64,000 bases of DNA from Herbaspirillum rubrisubalbicans (GCF_003719195.1 NZ_CP024996.1:124001-188000); one strand, 5' to 3'. Shown: positions 1 through 14,455, numbered from the stretch's first letter. Notes: generated from the sequence alone by a model not told the origin. Numbers and translations are program-made.

Positions 1-1122
1 CTCATCATCGATGGCGATGCCGGCGTGGTCATCGTCGATCCTTCGCCGCTGGTGCTGGCGCAGTATCGGGCGCGGCAGGAAAGGCTGCTGCGTGAACGGA
101 AGAAGCTTTCACGTCTGAAGAAGACCCCGGCCATCACCCAGGATGGCGAACCGATCACGCTCCTGGCCAATATCGAGTTGCCCAACGACGCCGCGCCGGC
201 CTTCGAAGCGGGAGCCATGGGCATCGGCCTGTTCCGCTCCGAATTCCTGTTCATGGGGCGTGCCGGGCACCTGGAGAAATTCCCCAGCGAGGATGAGCAG
301 TTCGAGTCCTACAAGCAGGCCGTCATTGCCATGAAGGGCCGGGTGGTGACCATCCGCACGCTCGACGTGGGGGCCGACAAGCCTCTGGATGCGGATGAGG
401 AAACTGCGCTCAACCCGGCCCTGGGCCTGCGTGCGATCCGCTATTGCTTGTCCGAGCCGCAGATGTTCCTCACGCAATTGCGCGCCATCCTGCGCGCTTC
501 GGCCTATGGGCCCATCAAGCTCCTGGTGCCGATGATGGCGCACGCCTTCGAGATCGACCAGACGCTGTCCATGATCGAGCAGGCCAAGCAGCAACTGCGG
601 GATCGCAAGCAGAAGTTCGATGAGGATATCCCGATCGGCGCCATGATCGAGATCCCGGCCGCGGCCCTGGCGCTGCCGCTGTTCATCAAGCGCCTGGACT
701 TCCTCTCCATCGGCACCAATGACCTGATCCAGTACACCCTGGCCATCGACCGCGTGGACCACGAGGTGGCGCATCTCTACGATCCGCTGCATCCGGCGGT
801 GCTGTTCCTGCTGTCGACCGTGATTTCGCAGGGCCGCAAGGCCGGCATTCCGGTATCGGTATGCGGCGAAATGGCGGGCGACCTGAAGTGGACGCGACTG
901 CTGCTGGGGATGGGTTTGCTGGAGTTTTCCATGCATCCCTCGCAGATCCTGTCGGTGAAAAACGAGATCTTGAACAGCGACCTGCGCCTTCTGGAGCCGC
1001 AGGTCAAGAAGGTGCTGCGCGCCACCGAACCTGCCGCCATCAACGCGGCCATGGCGCAGTTGCAGGCGCTGCAGGCCGAAGCGGTCGAGCTCGATACCAA
1101 GATCGCGGCGCGTCGCCGCTGA
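1..1122 (+). CDS. ptsI: PTS enzyme I (phosphoenolpyruvate-protein phosphotransferase), 5' end outside window
   Basis: Cytoplasmic enzyme I takes phosphate from phosphoenolpyruvate and passes it to HPr, starting the phosphotransferase cascade. The reading frame is open from base 1, so the N-terminal HPr-binding domain and active-site histidine lie outside the window. What remains is the end of the swivelling domain plus the whole PEP-binding TIM barrel. Visible family motifs are GIGLFRSEFLFMGR, TLDVGADKPL, GTNDLIQYTLAIDR and CGEMAGD, which carries the C-terminal catalytic cysteine. In many betaproteobacteria ptsI follows ptsH in a regulatory rather than sugar-specific PTS, but that context is not visible here. 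Confidence 0.95.
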   Translation, partial: LIIDGDAGVVIVDPSPLVLAQYRARQERLLRERKKLSRLKKTPAITQDGEPITLLANIELPNDAAPAFEAGAMGIGLFRSEFLFMGRAGHLEKFPSEDEQFESYKQAVIAMKGRVVTIRTLDVGADKPLDADEETALNPALGLRAIRYCLSEPQMFLTQLRAILRASAYGPIKLLVPMMAHAFEIDQTLSMIEQAKQQLRDRKQKFDEDIPIGAMIEIPAAALALPLFIKRLDFLSIGTNDLIQYTLAIDRVDHEVAHLYDPLHPAVLFLLSTVISQGRKAGIPVSVCGEMAGDLKWTRLLLGMGLLEFSMHPSQILSVKNEILNSDLRLLEPQVKKVLRATEPAAINAAMAQLQALQAEAVELDTKIAARRR

Positions 1123-1133
1123 AGCCGCACCTG

Positions 1134-1162
1134 CGGGCAGGGCCGTTTGACGGGTCTGCCCG
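1134..1162 (+). terminator. hairpin after ptsI
   Basis: A 7-bp stem (CGGGCAG with CTGCCCG) encloses a second short stem (CCGT with ACGG) just after the ptsI stop. It has no clean T run, so it may be a weak or Rho-assisted 3' end. It overlaps the predicted metX promoter. Confidence 0.35.
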
Positions 1163-1175
1163 ACTTGGGTATTCT
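1147..1175 (+). promoter_or_regulatory. sigma-70 promoter for metX riboswitch transcript
   Basis: TTGACG, a 17-bp spacer and TATTCT form a good sigma-70 promoter. The predicted start point, near 1182, falls just before the first stem of the SAM-II-like aptamer. That fit supports both predictions. No transcript data are available here. Confidence 0.6.
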
Positions 1176-1182
1176 TACACCA

Positions 1183-1270
1183 CTGCGCCGATTTGAACGG
1201 TTTGACCAACTTCAGCTTGCGGGCGCCGGGATCCTGATCCCATCTAAATGCGGCTAAAGCGAGCTTGGAT
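1183..1270 (+). promoter_or_regulatory. SAM-II (SAM-alpha) type riboswitch upstream of metX
   Basis: The segment has the conserved order of the SAM-II aptamer: a P1 strand GCGCC (1185-1189) followed at once by GATTTG, then CGG, GCTTGC (1215-1220), the returning P1 strand GGCGC (1222-1226), and TAAA followed by GCTAAA (1253-1258). A small GGGATC/GATCCC hairpin lies between P1 and the final pseudoknot strand. CCAA in the loop (1206-1209) can pair with TTGG (1265-1268) as the pseudoknot. SAM-II aptamers bind S-adenosylmethionine and repress methionine genes such as metA, metX and metZ, and metX follows here. The call rests on remembered consensus, not a covariance search. Confidence 0.72.
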
Positions 1271-1308
1271 CTGCTGTTCTTCCCAAGACGTAGCCCCATC
1301 GATGAGTG

Positions 1309-1338
1309 AGCCCGCAAGCACTGCTTCCGGGCTTTTTT
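1309..1338 (+). terminator. intrinsic terminator in metX leader (riboswitch expression platform)
   Basis: AGCCCG pairs with CGGGCT and an inner AAGC pairs with GCTT, giving a strong hairpin followed by six T. It lies between the aptamer and metX, so it would stop transcription before the gene. An upstream AGCCC at 1292-1296 can also pair with the GGGCT arm and might act as an antiterminator strand. That switching model is inferred. Confidence 0.75.
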
Positions 1339-1437
1339 GTTGCCCGCGCACGAGACTGGCCACCCGCCCGGCGAAGCGACCGCCAGTGCCGCCCCGTCAA
1401 AGGCCGCCTGGCGCCGAGTCACTTACGCAGAACAATC

Positions 1438-2577
1438 ATGTCGATCGGAATCGTATCGCCCCAGGTCATGCAGTTCGCCGAGCCGCTGCCGCTGCAAAGC
1501 GGCGCTTCGCTGGCGCACTACTCGCTGACCTATGAAACCTACGGCACGCTGAATGCCGACAAATCCAATGCCGTGCTGGTGTGCCACGCGCTCAATGCCT
1601 CTCATCACGTGGCCGGCGTCTATGCCGACGACCCGGACAACGTGGGCTGGTGGGACAACATGGTCGGTCCCGGCAAGTCGCTGGACACCGATCGCTTCTT
1701 CGTCATTGGGGTAAATAACCTGGGCTCCTGTTTCGGCTCCACCGGCCCGATGCATCCCAACCCGGCCACCGGCCAGCCCTACGGCGCCGATTTTCCGGTG
1801 GTGACGGTGGAAGACTGGGTCAATGCCCAGGCCCGTCTGGCGGACCGGCTCGGCATCGATTGCTTTGCCGCCGTCATGGGCGGGTCATTGGGCGGGATGC
1901 AGGCGCTGGCCTGGAGCATGATGTATCCAGATCGTCTGCGCCACTGCCTGGTGATCGCTTCCACGCCCAAGCTGTCGGCCCAGAACATCGCCTTCAACGA
2001 CGTGGCGCGCCAAGCCATCCTGACCGATCCGCAATACCACGGTGGTGACTTCTATGCGCATGGCGTGGTGCCCAAGAATGGCTTGCGGGTGGCGCGCATG
2101 GTGGGTCACATCACCTATCTGTCGGATGACGACATGGCCGAGAAATTCGGCCGTGACCTGCGCTCGGGGCAGTATCAGTTCGGCTATGGGGTGGATTTCG
2201 AGATCGAATCCTACCTGCGCTACCAGGGCGACAAGTTCTCCACCTACTTCGACGCCAACACCTACCTGCTCATCACCAAGGCGCTGGATTACTTCGACCC
2301 GGCGCGCGAATTCGGCGGTGATCTGGCCAAGGCCTTCGCGCGCACCCGGGCCAAGTTCCTGCTGGTGTCCTTCACCACCGACTGGCGCTTCTCGCCCGAA
2401 CGCAGCCGCGAGATGGTCCAGGCGCTGGTGGCCAACAAGCGCCGCGTGAGCTATGCCGAAATCGACGCCCCGCACGGGCATGACGCGTTTCTGCTGGACG
2501 ATGCGCGCTACATGAAGGTGGTGCGCGAGTACTACGCCAGCATCTGGAATGAACTGCAGCAGGAGGGCCGCGCATGA
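1438..2577 (+). CDS. metX: homoserine O-acyltransferase MetX
   Basis: MetX acylates the hydroxyl of L-homoserine using acetyl-CoA or succinyl-CoA, the first committed step of methionine synthesis. The 379-residue protein is an alpha/beta-hydrolase fold enzyme of typical family length. Visible motifs include the nucleophile elbow around [10 protein letters not shown] and a C-terminal [10 protein letters not shown] carrying the catalytic histidine. The ATG at 1438 begins the conserved MSIGIVSPQ start; an upstream in-frame extension lies over the leader and is not credible. The stop overlaps the metW start as ATGA, so the two are translationally coupled. Many proteobacterial MetX enzymes use succinyl-CoA, so acyl specificity is left open. 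Confidence 0.93.
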   Translation: MSIGIVSPQVMQFAEPLPLQSGASLAHYSLTYETYGTLNADKSNAVLVCHALNASHHVAGVYADDPDNVGWWDNMVGPGKSLDTDRFFVIGVNNLGSCFGSTGPMHPNPATGQPYGADFPVVTVEDWVNAQARLADRLGIDCFAAVMGGSLGGMQALAWSMMYPDRLRHCLVIASTPKLSAQNIAFNDVARQAILTDPQYHGGDFYAHGVVPKNGLRVARMVGHITYLSDDDMAEKFGRDLRSGQYQFGYGVDFEIESYLRYQGDKFSTYFDANTYLLITKALDYFDPAREFGGDLAKAFARTRAKFLLVSFTTDWRFSPERSREMVQALVANKRRVSYAEIDAPHGHDAFLLDDARYMKVVREYYASIWNELQQEGRA

Positions 2578-3176
2578 CTTTCGAACAATTGAGCGCACTG
2601 CGCCCCGACCTGGCCTTCATCGCCCACTGGGTGCGCGAGAAGTCGCAGGTGCTGGACCTGGGCTGCGGCGATGGGGTGATGCTGGATTACCTGCAAAGCG
2701 ACAAGGGCTGCTCGGGCTATGGGGTGGAGATCGACGATGCCCAGATCCCCAAGTGCGTGGCGCGCAATGTCTCGGTGATCCAGCAGGACTTGAACGGTGG
2801 CCTGGCCATGTTCGAGGACAATGCCTTCGATACCGTGCTGTGCCTGTCGGCGCTGCAGATGGTCAAGGATGTGGAGGGGACGCTGCGCGAGATCGCCCGG
2901 GTCGGGCGCGAGGTGACGGTGTCCTTCCCCAACTTTGCCTACTGGCCGCACCGCGTGGCGCTCTTGCGCGGGCGCATGCCGGTGTCCAGGAGCCTGCCGT
3001 ACCAGTGGTATGATACGCCGAACCTGCGCTGCGCCACGATTCGGGACTTCGAGGCGCTGGCCAACGAGCTGGGGTTGGAAGTGCTGGAATGCGTGGCCTT
3101 GAAGGACGGCAAACCGGTGCGCTGCCTGCCCAACTGGCGTGGCAGCCTGGCGGTGTTCAGGCTGCGCAAGAAATAA
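2574..3176 (+). CDS. metW: methionine biosynthesis protein MetW
   Basis: The 200-residue protein has a class I SAM-dependent methyltransferase fold with the motif LDLGCGDG near residue 24. MetW is almost always encoded directly after metX, as here with a 4-bp ATGA overlap. In Pseudomonas and several betaproteobacteria it is reported to be needed for full MetX activity, probably as a partner protein. No independent methylation substrate is known to me. Expression would follow the metX riboswitch. Confidence 0.92.
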   Translation: MTFEQLSALRPDLAFIAHWVREKSQVLDLGCGDGVMLDYLQSDKGCSGYGVEIDDAQIPKCVARNVSVIQQDLNGGLAMFEDNAFDTVLCLSALQMVKDVEGTLREIARVGREVTVSFPNFAYWPHRVALLRGRMPVSRSLPYQWYDTPNLRCATIRDFEALANELGLEVLECVALKDGKPVRCLPNWRGSLAVFRLRKK

Positions 3177-3217
3177 GCACAACGCTTCAAAGCAAAAAGC
3201 TTCACCATGCTTTGCCC

Positions 3218-3262
3218 ACGCCGGTCTGGCAGCGCCTAATCGCTTGCCACCGGCGTTTTTTC
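3218..3262 (+). terminator. intrinsic terminator after metXW
   Basis: ACGCCGG pairs with CCGGCGT and an inner TGGCA pairs with TGCCA, followed by six T. It ends the metX-metW transcript about 40 bp after metW and just before the ampG-like gene. Confidence 0.85.
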
Positions 3263-3296
3263 TTTCATATCCTGCCTTTTCCGAGCCGACCCGCCC

Positions 3297-4559
3297 ATGA
3301 CCGCACCTGCCGCTTCCTGGCAACAATACCTGAACCGGCGCATGTTGATCTGCGTCTTTCTCGGCTTTACTTCCGGCCTGCCGCTGTTCATCCTCCTGAG
3401 CCTGTTGCAGGCCTGGCTGGCCAAGTCGGGGCTCAATGTGAAGACCCTGGGACTGTTTGCGCTGGTGATGTTCCCCTATACCTGGAAATTCCTCTGGTCG
3501 CCCTTGATGGACCGCTTCCACTTCGGCAGCATGGGGCGGCGGCGCGGCTGGATGGTCTTCACGCAGTTACTGCTGTTTGTTGCCATCGGCGGCATGGGGA
3601 TGCTCGATCCGCTCACCGATGTGAGCACCATCGCCTTCATGGCCTCGGTGGTGGCCTTCCTCTCGGCCAGCCAGGACATCGCCATCGATGCCTACCGCCG
3701 CGAAATCCTGCCCGAAGCCGAGCTGGGCCTGGGCAGCGCCATCCACGTCAATGCCTACAAGCTCTCCGGCATGGTGCCCGGCGCCTTGTCGCTGGTGCTG
3801 GCCGACCAGATGCCCTGGCCGACCGTGTTCTGGATCACCGCGGCCTTCATGCTGCCGGGGCTGCTGTGCTCGCTGGTGGTCAAGGAACCCAAGGTCTATG
3901 GCAGCCCGCCCAAGAACCTCTACGAGGCGGTGGTGCTGCCGTTCCGCGAATTCATCGCCCGTGGCGGCTGGCGCAATGCGTTGTGGGTGCTGGGCTTCAT
4001 CTTCCTCTACAAGCTGGGCGACAGCATGGCCACCGCCCTGGCCACCAAGTTCTACATCGATCTGGGCTTTTCGATGACCGAGATCGGCGTGGTCTCCAAG
4101 ACCACCAGCCTGTGGGCCAGCGTGGCCGGCGGCATCATCGGCGGCATCTGGATGGTGCGGCTGGGCATCAATCGCGGCCTGTGGGTGTTCGGCGTGTTGC
4201 AGGCCATCCCCATCCTGGGCTTTGCCTGGCTGGCCCATGTCGGCACCAGCCTGCCGGTGCTGGCCACGGTAATCGGGGTGGAAGCCTTTGGCGTGGGGTT
4301 GGGCACCACCGCCTTCGTGGCCTACATCATGCGCGAGACCGATCCGCGCTACACCGCCACGCAGTTCGCGTTGTTCACCAGTTTGATGGCCGTACCCCGG
4401 ACTTTTGTCAATTCTTCGGTCGGATATATCGTCGCCGAGACCGGTTGGTTAAATTTTTTTCTGATTTGCTTCGTTCTGGCCTTGCCTGGAATGCTGATGT
4501 TGCCTAGAATTGCGCCCTGGAATGAAAAGCCGGTTGAGTCGCAGACACAAAAAGCCTGA
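3297..4559 (+). CDS. ampG: AmpG-family muropeptide permease (MFS)
   Basis: This 420-residue inner-membrane protein has about 12 hydrophobic segments and AmpG-type motifs: an N-terminal GFTSGLPLFILLSLLQAWL and the loop FLWSPLMDRF. AmpG imports anhydromuropeptides released from the cell wall for recycling, and in some bacteria this signals beta-lactamase induction. No ampR or ampC lies nearby, so recycling is the safer role. It stands alone between the metXW terminator and the tRNA-tuf operon promoter. Its last 150 bp are more AT-rich than the rest. Other MFS carriers cannot be excluded, but the N-terminal match is good. Confidence 0.82.
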   Translation: MTAPAASWQQYLNRRMLICVFLGFTSGLPLFILLSLLQAWLAKSGLNVKTLGLFALVMFPYTWKFLWSPLMDRFHFGSMGRRRGWMVFTQLLLFVAIGGMGMLDPLTDVSTIAFMASVVAFLSASQDIAIDAYRREILPEAELGLGSAIHVNAYKLSGMVPGALSLVLADQMPWPTVFWITAAFMLPGLLCSLVVKEPKVYGSPPKNLYEAVVLPFREFIARGGWRNALWVLGFIFLYKLGDSMATALATKFYIDLGFSMTEIGVVSKTTSLWASVAGGIIGGIWMVRLGINRGLWVFGVLQAIPILGFAWLAHVGTSLPVLATVIGVEAFGVGLGTTAFVAYIMRETDPRYTATQFALFTSLMAVPRTFVNSSVGYIVAETGWLNFFLICFVLALPGMLMLPRIAPWNEKPVESQTQKA

Positions 4560-4643
4560 AGATTCGAAAAAACGTCGCGGGTCGTTCCTCTGAGCAACAT
4601 CCGGCAGTTGATAAAAATATTTTGCCTCTTCGCGAAAATTTAG

Positions 4644-4672
4644 TTGACAGTCCAAAGATGTTCCTCTATAGT
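4644..4672 (+). promoter_or_regulatory. strong sigma-70 promoter of the tRNA-tuf-secE operon
   Basis: A perfect TTGACA, a 17-bp spacer and TATAGT sit just upstream of tRNA-Tyr. The predicted start near 4679 leaves a 10-nt leader before the first tRNA, as expected for a stable-RNA operon. Confidence 0.85.
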
Positions 4673-4688
4673 TTTGAGTTCCCTGCAC

Positions 4689-4774
4689 GGAGAGGTGGCC
4701 GAGTGGTTAATGGCAGCAGACTGTAAATCTGCCCTCTTACGAGTACGCTGGTTCGAATCCAGCCCTCTCCACCA
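4689..4774 (+). tRNA. tRNA-Tyr (anticodon GTA)
   Basis: An 86-nt class II tRNA with acceptor GGAGAGG pairing with CCTCTCC, anticodon GTA in the context GACTGTAAATC, a long variable arm, TTCGAAT in the T loop and an encoded CCA. It is the first of three tRNAs ahead of tuf. Confidence 0.97.
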
Positions 4775-4854
4775 TTAGGCCGGGAGTCAAAGCAGTTCTG
4801 CAGTACATACGCGATCGAAAGACGCGGCGGTTGTGAAGTGAAGGTTGTTTCCTC

Positions 4855-4928
4855 GCGGGTGTAGCTCAATGGTAGAGCTGAAGCCTTCCAAGCTTAAGAC
4901 GAGGGTTCGATTCCCTTCACCCGCTCCA
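4855..4928 (+). tRNA. tRNA-Gly (anticodon TCC)
   Basis: A 74-nt cloverleaf with acceptor GCGGGTG pairing with CACCCGC, anticodon TCC in CCTTCCAAG, TTCGATT T loop and encoded CCA. It is the second tRNA in the tuf leader transcript. Confidence 0.97.
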
Positions 4929-4974
4929 AGTTTTGGTCCGGTTGCATGTTTGGTTGTTGTGCAGTCGGAAAAAT

Positions 4975-5049
<75 letters not shown>

Positions 5050-5129
5050 GTTTCTCGTCGTATCGCTGACAAGTCAGTAATCAGTCGGGCGTGTTGCCTG
5101 GACATTCTCATCAAATTTAGGAGTCTAAG

Positions 5130-6320
<1,191 letters not shown>

Positions 6321-6393
6321 GATCAAGCTGTAAAACACTTTGCCGCGGTGCGTAATGTATCGCGGCATTCGTGTCTCAATCGCGAGTTTTTGT

Positions 6394-6469
6394 AGGGGCG
6401 TAGCTCAATTGGCAGAGCGTCGGTCTCCAAAACCGAAGGTTGGGGGTTCGATGCCCTCCGCCCCTGCCA
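6394..6469 (+). tRNA. tRNA-Trp (anticodon CCA)
   Basis: A 76-nt cloverleaf with acceptor AGGGGCG pairing with CGCCCCT, anticodon CCA in GTCTCCAAAAC, TTCGATG T loop and encoded 3' CCA. Its place between tuf and secE is common in proteobacteria. Confidence 0.97.
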
Positions 6470-6500
6470 CCGAATCTGGTGCAGGGTACTGAAAGTAAAT

Positions 6501-6881
6501 ATGTCTAGCCAGCCAGTTCAAACCGTCAACACCTCCAACGACAAGATCAAGATCGCATTGGCGATCGTGGCTGTGGTTGCAGGCGTGGTCGGTTTTTTTG
6601 TGTTGTCTGATCAGCAGACTCCGGTGCGCGCTGCCGCCCTGGTCGCTGGTCTTCTGGTGGCTGTGGCGTTTGCCTGGACCTCTGCGCAAGGCCGCGGCTT
6701 CATCGGTTTCGCCAAGCAATCCGTCCAAGAAACCAAGAAAGTCGTCTGGCCCACCCGCAAGGAAGCCATGCAGATCACCGGGGTGGTTTTCGCCTTCGTG
6801 CTGATCATGGCCATCTTCCTGTGGGGTACGGACAAGTTGCTCGAGTTCCTGTTGTACGACGTAATTTTGGGCTGGAAATAA
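6501..6881 (+). CDS. secE: preprotein translocase subunit SecE
   Basis: SecE clamps SecY in the inner-membrane SecYEG protein channel. This 126-residue form has three predicted membrane helices, at about residues 18-35, 42-58 and 92-115, like the E. coli protein. The conserved amphipathic stretch [16 protein letters not shown] precedes the last helix. It follows tRNA-Trp and is one base pair from nusG, the usual secE-nusG pair. Confidence 0.96.
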   Translation: MSSQPVQTVNTSNDKIKIALAIVAVVAGVVGFFVLSDQQTPVRAAALVAGLLVAVAFAWTSAQGRGFIGFAKQSVQETKKVVWPTRKEAMQITGVVFAFVLIMAIFLWGTDKLLEFLLYDVILGWK

Positions 6882-6882
6882 C

Positions 6883-7473
6883 ATGAGCGATAGCACGCAA
6901 GAAAGCGCACCGGTTGGTGCGCAAAGCGTTTCAAGCGCAGGAAACAAGCGCTGGTACGTGGTGCATGCGTATTCCGGCATGGAAAAGAGCGTGCAGCGCG
7001 CGCTGACCGAGCGCATCAATCGCGCCGGCATGCAAGACCAGTTCGGCCAGATCCTGGTGCCGACTGAAGAAGTCGTTGATATGAAGAATGGTCACAAGTC
7101 CGTGACCGAGCGTCGTTTCTTCCCGGGCTACGTCCTGGTCGAGATGGAAATGACGGACGAAACCTGGCACCTGGTGAAGAACACCGCCAAAGTGACCGGT
7201 TTCATCGGCGGCAAGTCCAATCGTCCGACCCCGCTGCCGCAGCGTGAAGTTGATTCGTTGCTGCGCCAGATGCAAGAAGGCGTCGAGAAGCCCCGTCCAA
7301 AGGTGCTTTACGAAGTTGGCGAAATGGTCCGCATCAAGGAAGGCCCGTTCACCGACTTCAACGGCAACGTCGAGGAAGTGAACTACGAGAAATCGCGCGT
7401 GCGCGTCTCGGTCACCATCTTCGGTCGCGCCACCCCGGTCGAGCTCGAATTCGGCCAACTGGAAAAAGTCTGA
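6883..7473 (+). CDS. nusG: transcription termination/antitermination factor NusG
   Basis: NusG binds the RNA polymerase clamp, speeds elongation and links polymerase to Rho or to ribosomal protein S10. The 196-residue protein has the N-terminal NGN domain, beginning [16 protein letters not shown], with [12 protein letters not shown], and a C-terminal KOW domain around [15 protein letters not shown]. An extra N-terminal tail of about 20 residues is present. It follows secE with no room for a separate promoter. Confidence 0.97.
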   Translation: MSDSTQESAPVGAQSVSSAGNKRWYVVHAYSGMEKSVQRALTERINRAGMQDQFGQILVPTEEVVDMKNGHKSVTERRFFPGYVLVEMEMTDETWHLVKNTAKVTGFIGGKSNRPTPLPQREVDSLLRQMQEGVEKPRPKVLYEVGEMVRIKEGPFTDFNGNVEEVNYEKSRVRVSVTIFGRATPVELEFGQLEKV

Positions 7474-7633
7474 TCCCGCATTTCGGAATCCCACCTTTCC
7501 CTGCCAGATTTTCAGCGCCCGCTGGAGCGCACCGGACAACTCATCGTCTGCCAATCCAGCATTCCGAGGAGCCAGAGTAAGACGCCGCAAGGCCGATGAA
7601 ACGGCGCTACAACTCAATCAATAAGGAGCCGTC

Positions 7634-8065
7634 ATGGCAAAGAAGATTATTGGTTTTATCAAGCTGCAAGTGCCAGCTGGTAAAGCGAACCCGTCTCCCC
7701 CGATCGGTCCTGCGCTGGGTCAGCGCGGTCTGAACATCATGGAATTCTGCAAGGCCTTCAACGCCCAGACTCAAGGTGTTGAGCCGGGTCTGCCGATTCC
7801 GGTCGTGATCACCGCCTTCGCGGACAAGTCCTTCACCTTCGTGATGAAGACCCCGCCGGCGACCATCCTGATCAAGAAGGCTGCAGGTATCCAGAAGGGT
7901 TCCTCCAAGCCGCATACCGACAAGGTCGGCAAGATCACCCGCAAGCAAGCGGAAGAAATCGCAACCCAGAAGAAGCCGGACCTGACCGCTGCTGATCTGG
8001 AAGCTGCCGTGCGCACCATCGCTGGTTCCGCACGTTCGATGGGCATCACGGTGGAGGGTCTGTAA
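7634..8065 (+). CDS. rplK: 50S ribosomal protein L11
   Basis: L11 binds the GTPase-associated region of 23S rRNA and helps elongation factors and RelA act. The 143-residue protein has the proline-rich segment [20 protein letters not shown] and the C-terminal RNA-binding domain ending [14 protein letters not shown] 160-bp spacer separates it from nusG, and AAGGAG lies upstream of the ATG. The stop overlaps the rplA start by one base. Confidence 0.97.
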   Translation: MAKKIIGFIKLQVPAGKANPSPPIGPALGQRGLNIMEFCKAFNAQTQGVEPGLPIPVVITAFADKSFTFVMKTPPATILIKKAAGIQKGSSKPHTDKVGKITRKQAEEIATQKKPDLTAADLEAAVRTIAGSARSMGITVEGL

Positions 8066-8760
8066 TGGCTAAGGTATCCAAGCGCGTCAAGGCAATGAAG
8101 GAAAAGGTCGACCGTACCAAGGCCTATCCGTTCGACAACGCCGTTTCCCTGATCAAGGAATTCGCAACCGCCAAGTTCAACGAATCGATCGACGTGTCCG
8201 TCCAGCTGGGCGTGGACGCCAAGAAGTCGGACCAAGTGGTCCGTGGTTCGGTGGTGCTGCCTGCCGGTACCGGCAAGACCGTTCGCGTGGCCGTGTTCGC
8301 CTCCGGCGACAAGGCTGAGGCTGCCAAGGCCGCCGGCGCTGACGTGGTCGGCATGGAAGACCTGGCAGAGCGCGTGAAGGCCGGCGACATGCCGTTCGAC
8401 ATCGTCATCGCTTCGCCCGACACCATGCGTATCGTCGGTACCCTGGGTCAGATCCTGGGTCCCCGTGGCCTGATGCCTAACCCGAAGGTTGGCACCGTGA
8501 CCCCGGACGTGGCTACCGCCGTCAAGAACGCCAAGGCTGGTCAAGTGCAATACCGTACCGACAAGTCCGGCATCATCCACGCCACCATCGGCCGCAAGTC
8601 GTTCTCCGACGCCGATCTGAAGGCCAACCTGCTGGCCCTGATCGATGCCCTGAACAAGGCCAAGCCGGCCAGCAGCAAGGGTGTGTACCTGCGCAAGATC
8701 GCTCTGTCGTCCACCATGGGCGCTGGCGTTCGCGTGGACCAGGCTTCCCTGGCTGCCTAA
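8065..8760 (+). CDS. rplA: 50S ribosomal protein L1
   Basis: L1 forms the mobile stalk that helps release E-site tRNA, and in many bacteria it represses its own rplK-rplA mRNA. The 231-residue protein is of normal length and shows [21 protein letters not shown] and the C-terminal [10 protein letters not shown]. It shares one base with rplK, so the two are coupled. The structured L10 leader begins directly after its stop. Confidence 0.97.
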   Translation: MAKVSKRVKAMKEKVDRTKAYPFDNAVSLIKEFATAKFNESIDVSVQLGVDAKKSDQVVRGSVVLPAGTGKTVRVAVFASGDKAEAAKAAGADVVGMEDLAERVKAGDMPFDIVIASPDTMRIVGTLGQILGPRGLMPNPKVGTVTPDVATAVKNAKAGQVQYRTDKSGIIHATIGRKSFSDADLKANLLALIDALNKAKPASSKGVYLRKIALSSTMGAGVRVDQASLAA

Positions 8761-9094
8761 GCAAGCAATACAGTCCCCGTTTCCGTGAGGAAGCGGGGCA
8801 TCTCTTTGGGCTGTCGCAGTTCAACGCAATCAGCGATGGATTGCGGCAGGCCTTCAAAGACCGTTGGGCGGAAGCCGGCAGCAACAAGCCGGACGAAGTT
8901 AAAAATGCTGGACGCAAGTGCAGTGACCCAACGCAGATGGTGAACCCGAGCAAGTTTCGTAGTCTCAGGCAGCATATTCAGTTTTGCCCTATGCTGCAGT
9001 GAACTCCTAAACGTCGGACGCCGTGTTCGAACCGGTGCAAGGCAAGCAGGCATTGGCCTGCGTAGTGGCCGAGTACTATTTTTGGAGGTTGATC
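8761..9094 (+). promoter_or_regulatory. rplJ (L10) leader region with attenuator-like hairpin
   Basis: This 334-bp gap has no credible gene. At 8775-8798 a 10-bp stem (CCCCGTTTCC with GGAAGCGGGG, loop GTGA) lies right after rplA, followed by a T-rich CATCTCTTT. The rest can form further stems, including GGCCTGC and GCAGGC type pairs near 9045. In many bacteria this leader binds the L10-L7/L12 complex and represses its own translation. The exact binding site cannot be fixed by eye. Confidence 0.55.
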
Positions 9095-9592
9095 TTGAGT
9101 CTCAATCTGAATGACAAGAAGGCCGTCGTCGCCGAAGTTTCCGCAAAGGTAGCAACTGCGCAAACGATCGTCGTGGCCGAATACCGTGGCATCCAGGTTG
9201 GTTCCTTGACGCAACTGCGCGCACAAGCGCGTGCCCAAGGCGTGTACCTGCGCGTGTTGAAAAACACGCTGGCTCGTCGCGCCGTTGAAGGCACGAAGTT
9301 TGCCGACCTCGCCCCGCAACTGACCGGTCCGCTGATCTACTCGATCTCGGAAGATGCCGTGGCCGCTGCCAAAGTCCTGTCGGACTTTGCCAAGACCAAC
9401 GACAAGCTGGTTGTGAAGGCAGGTAACTACGAAGGCAAGCAGCTGGACAAGGCTGCTGTGGCTTCGCTGGCAAACATCCCGTCTCGCGAAGTTCTGCTGG
9501 CCCAGGTCCTGGGCATGATGCAGGCTCCGGTGTCGGGCTTTGCGCGCGCTCTGGCTGCCCTGGCAGCCAAGAAGGAAGCCGAAGCCGCATGA
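9095..9592 (+). CDS. rplJ: 50S ribosomal protein L10 (TTG start)
   Basis: L10 anchors the L7/L12 stalk to the large subunit. The best start is TTG at 9095, which gives the family length of 165 residues and the conserved opening [17 protein letters not shown] strong GGAGG at 9084-9088 lies six bases upstream. The longer in-frame version from 9023 has no family match in its first 24 residues. Use of the weak TTG start fits the known translational control of this gene by its own product. Confidence 0.95.
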   Translation: MSLNLNDKKAVVAEVSAKVATAQTIVVAEYRGIQVGSLTQLRAQARAQGVYLRVLKNTLARRAVEGTKFADLAPQLTGPLIYSISEDAVAAAKVLSDFAKTNDKLVVKAGNYEGKQLDKAAVASLANIPSREVLLAQVLGMMQAPVSGFARALAALAAKKEAEAA

Positions 9593-9688
9593 GGCAGGGC
9601 CGCTTGAAGCGGCCCCGCTCTGCAGTTTCGACGCTTTCGCGTCACTACCAATCTGATGTTATTACCGAAATAAATTTAGGAGTTTCAA

Positions 9689-10069
9689 ATGGCAATTAGC
9701 AAAGAAGACATCCTGGAAGCCGTTGGCGCGCTGTCCGTGATGGAACTGAATGACCTGGTCAAGGCATTCGAAGAGAAGTTTGGTGTTTCCGCTGCCGCAA
9801 TGGCCGCTCCGGCCGCCGGTGGCGCTGCTGGTGGTGGTGCTGCCGCTGCTGAAGAACAGACCGAGTTCACCGTTGTGCTGGCTGAAGTCGGCGCCAACAA
9901 GGTCGGCGTCATCAAGGCCGTGCGTGAAATCACCGGTCTGGGCCTGAAGGAAGCCAAGGATCTGGTCGACGGTGCACCGAAGCCGGTTAAGGAAGGTGTT
10001 GCCAAGGCTGACGCTGAAGCCGCTAAGAAGAAGCTGGAAGAAGCTGGCGCCAAGGCCGAACTGAAGTAA
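9689..10069 (+). CDS. rplL: 50S ribosomal protein L7/L12
   Basis: L7/L12 forms the flexible stalk that recruits translation GTPases. The 126-residue acidic protein has the N-terminal dimerisation part, an alanine/glycine-rich hinge around residues 32-54, and the C-terminal domain with [29 protein letters not shown] ribosome-binding site fits its four-copy stoichiometry. An attenuator hairpin follows before rpoB. Confidence 0.97.
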   Translation: MAISKEDILEAVGALSVMELNDLVKAFEEKFGVSAAAMAAPAAGGAAGGGAAAAEEQTEFTVVLAEVGANKVGVIKAVREITGLGLKEAKDLVDGAPKPVKEGVAKADAEAAKKKLEEAGAKAELK

Positions 10070-10101
10070 TTCTCTTGCCTACCAAGGCGAGTCATTACTC
10101 C

Positions 10102-10149
10102 GGAGTCAAAGTGCAGAATCCCTTGAAAAAGGGATTCGGCTTTGGCTCC
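10102..10149 (+). terminator. rplL-rpoB attenuator hairpin
   Basis: A long hairpin pairs GGAGTCAAAG with CTTTGGCTCC and, inside it, GAATCCCTT with AAGGGATTC around a GAAA loop. It is followed by TTTGTCGTTTCTTATTTTT, an imperfect T tract. It sits where many bacteria partially terminate so that rpoBC is made at lower levels than the ribosomal proteins. About 200 bp of further spacer before rpoB show nothing else I can name. Confidence 0.75.
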
Positions 10150-10348
10150 TTTGTCGTTTCTTATTTTTGCGGGTGATGTTGATGCGCTGCAGTATTCGTT
10201 GTCGGGAATATTAAGCGCGATCACAGCAAAAAACTAGGGTAGACATTTGAAGATTTGAGTGCCGATGGCCCGGACTGCTTTGCCGGCAAGTCGTGCGGTC
10301 TGATCGAATCTTGAATTCTCTATCCTTCCTGTCACTCACGGAGTGTCC

Positions 10349-14455
<4,107 letters not shown>

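Noticed and set aside
1306..1437. The in-frame upstream extension of metX as coding sequence.
   Set aside because: It covers the leader terminator and lacks conservation; MetX homologues begin at the ATG at 1438.
3089..4507. A 472-codon plus-strand frame overlapping metW and the ampG-like gene.
   Set aside because: It is out of frame with both recognised genes and has no domain of its own.
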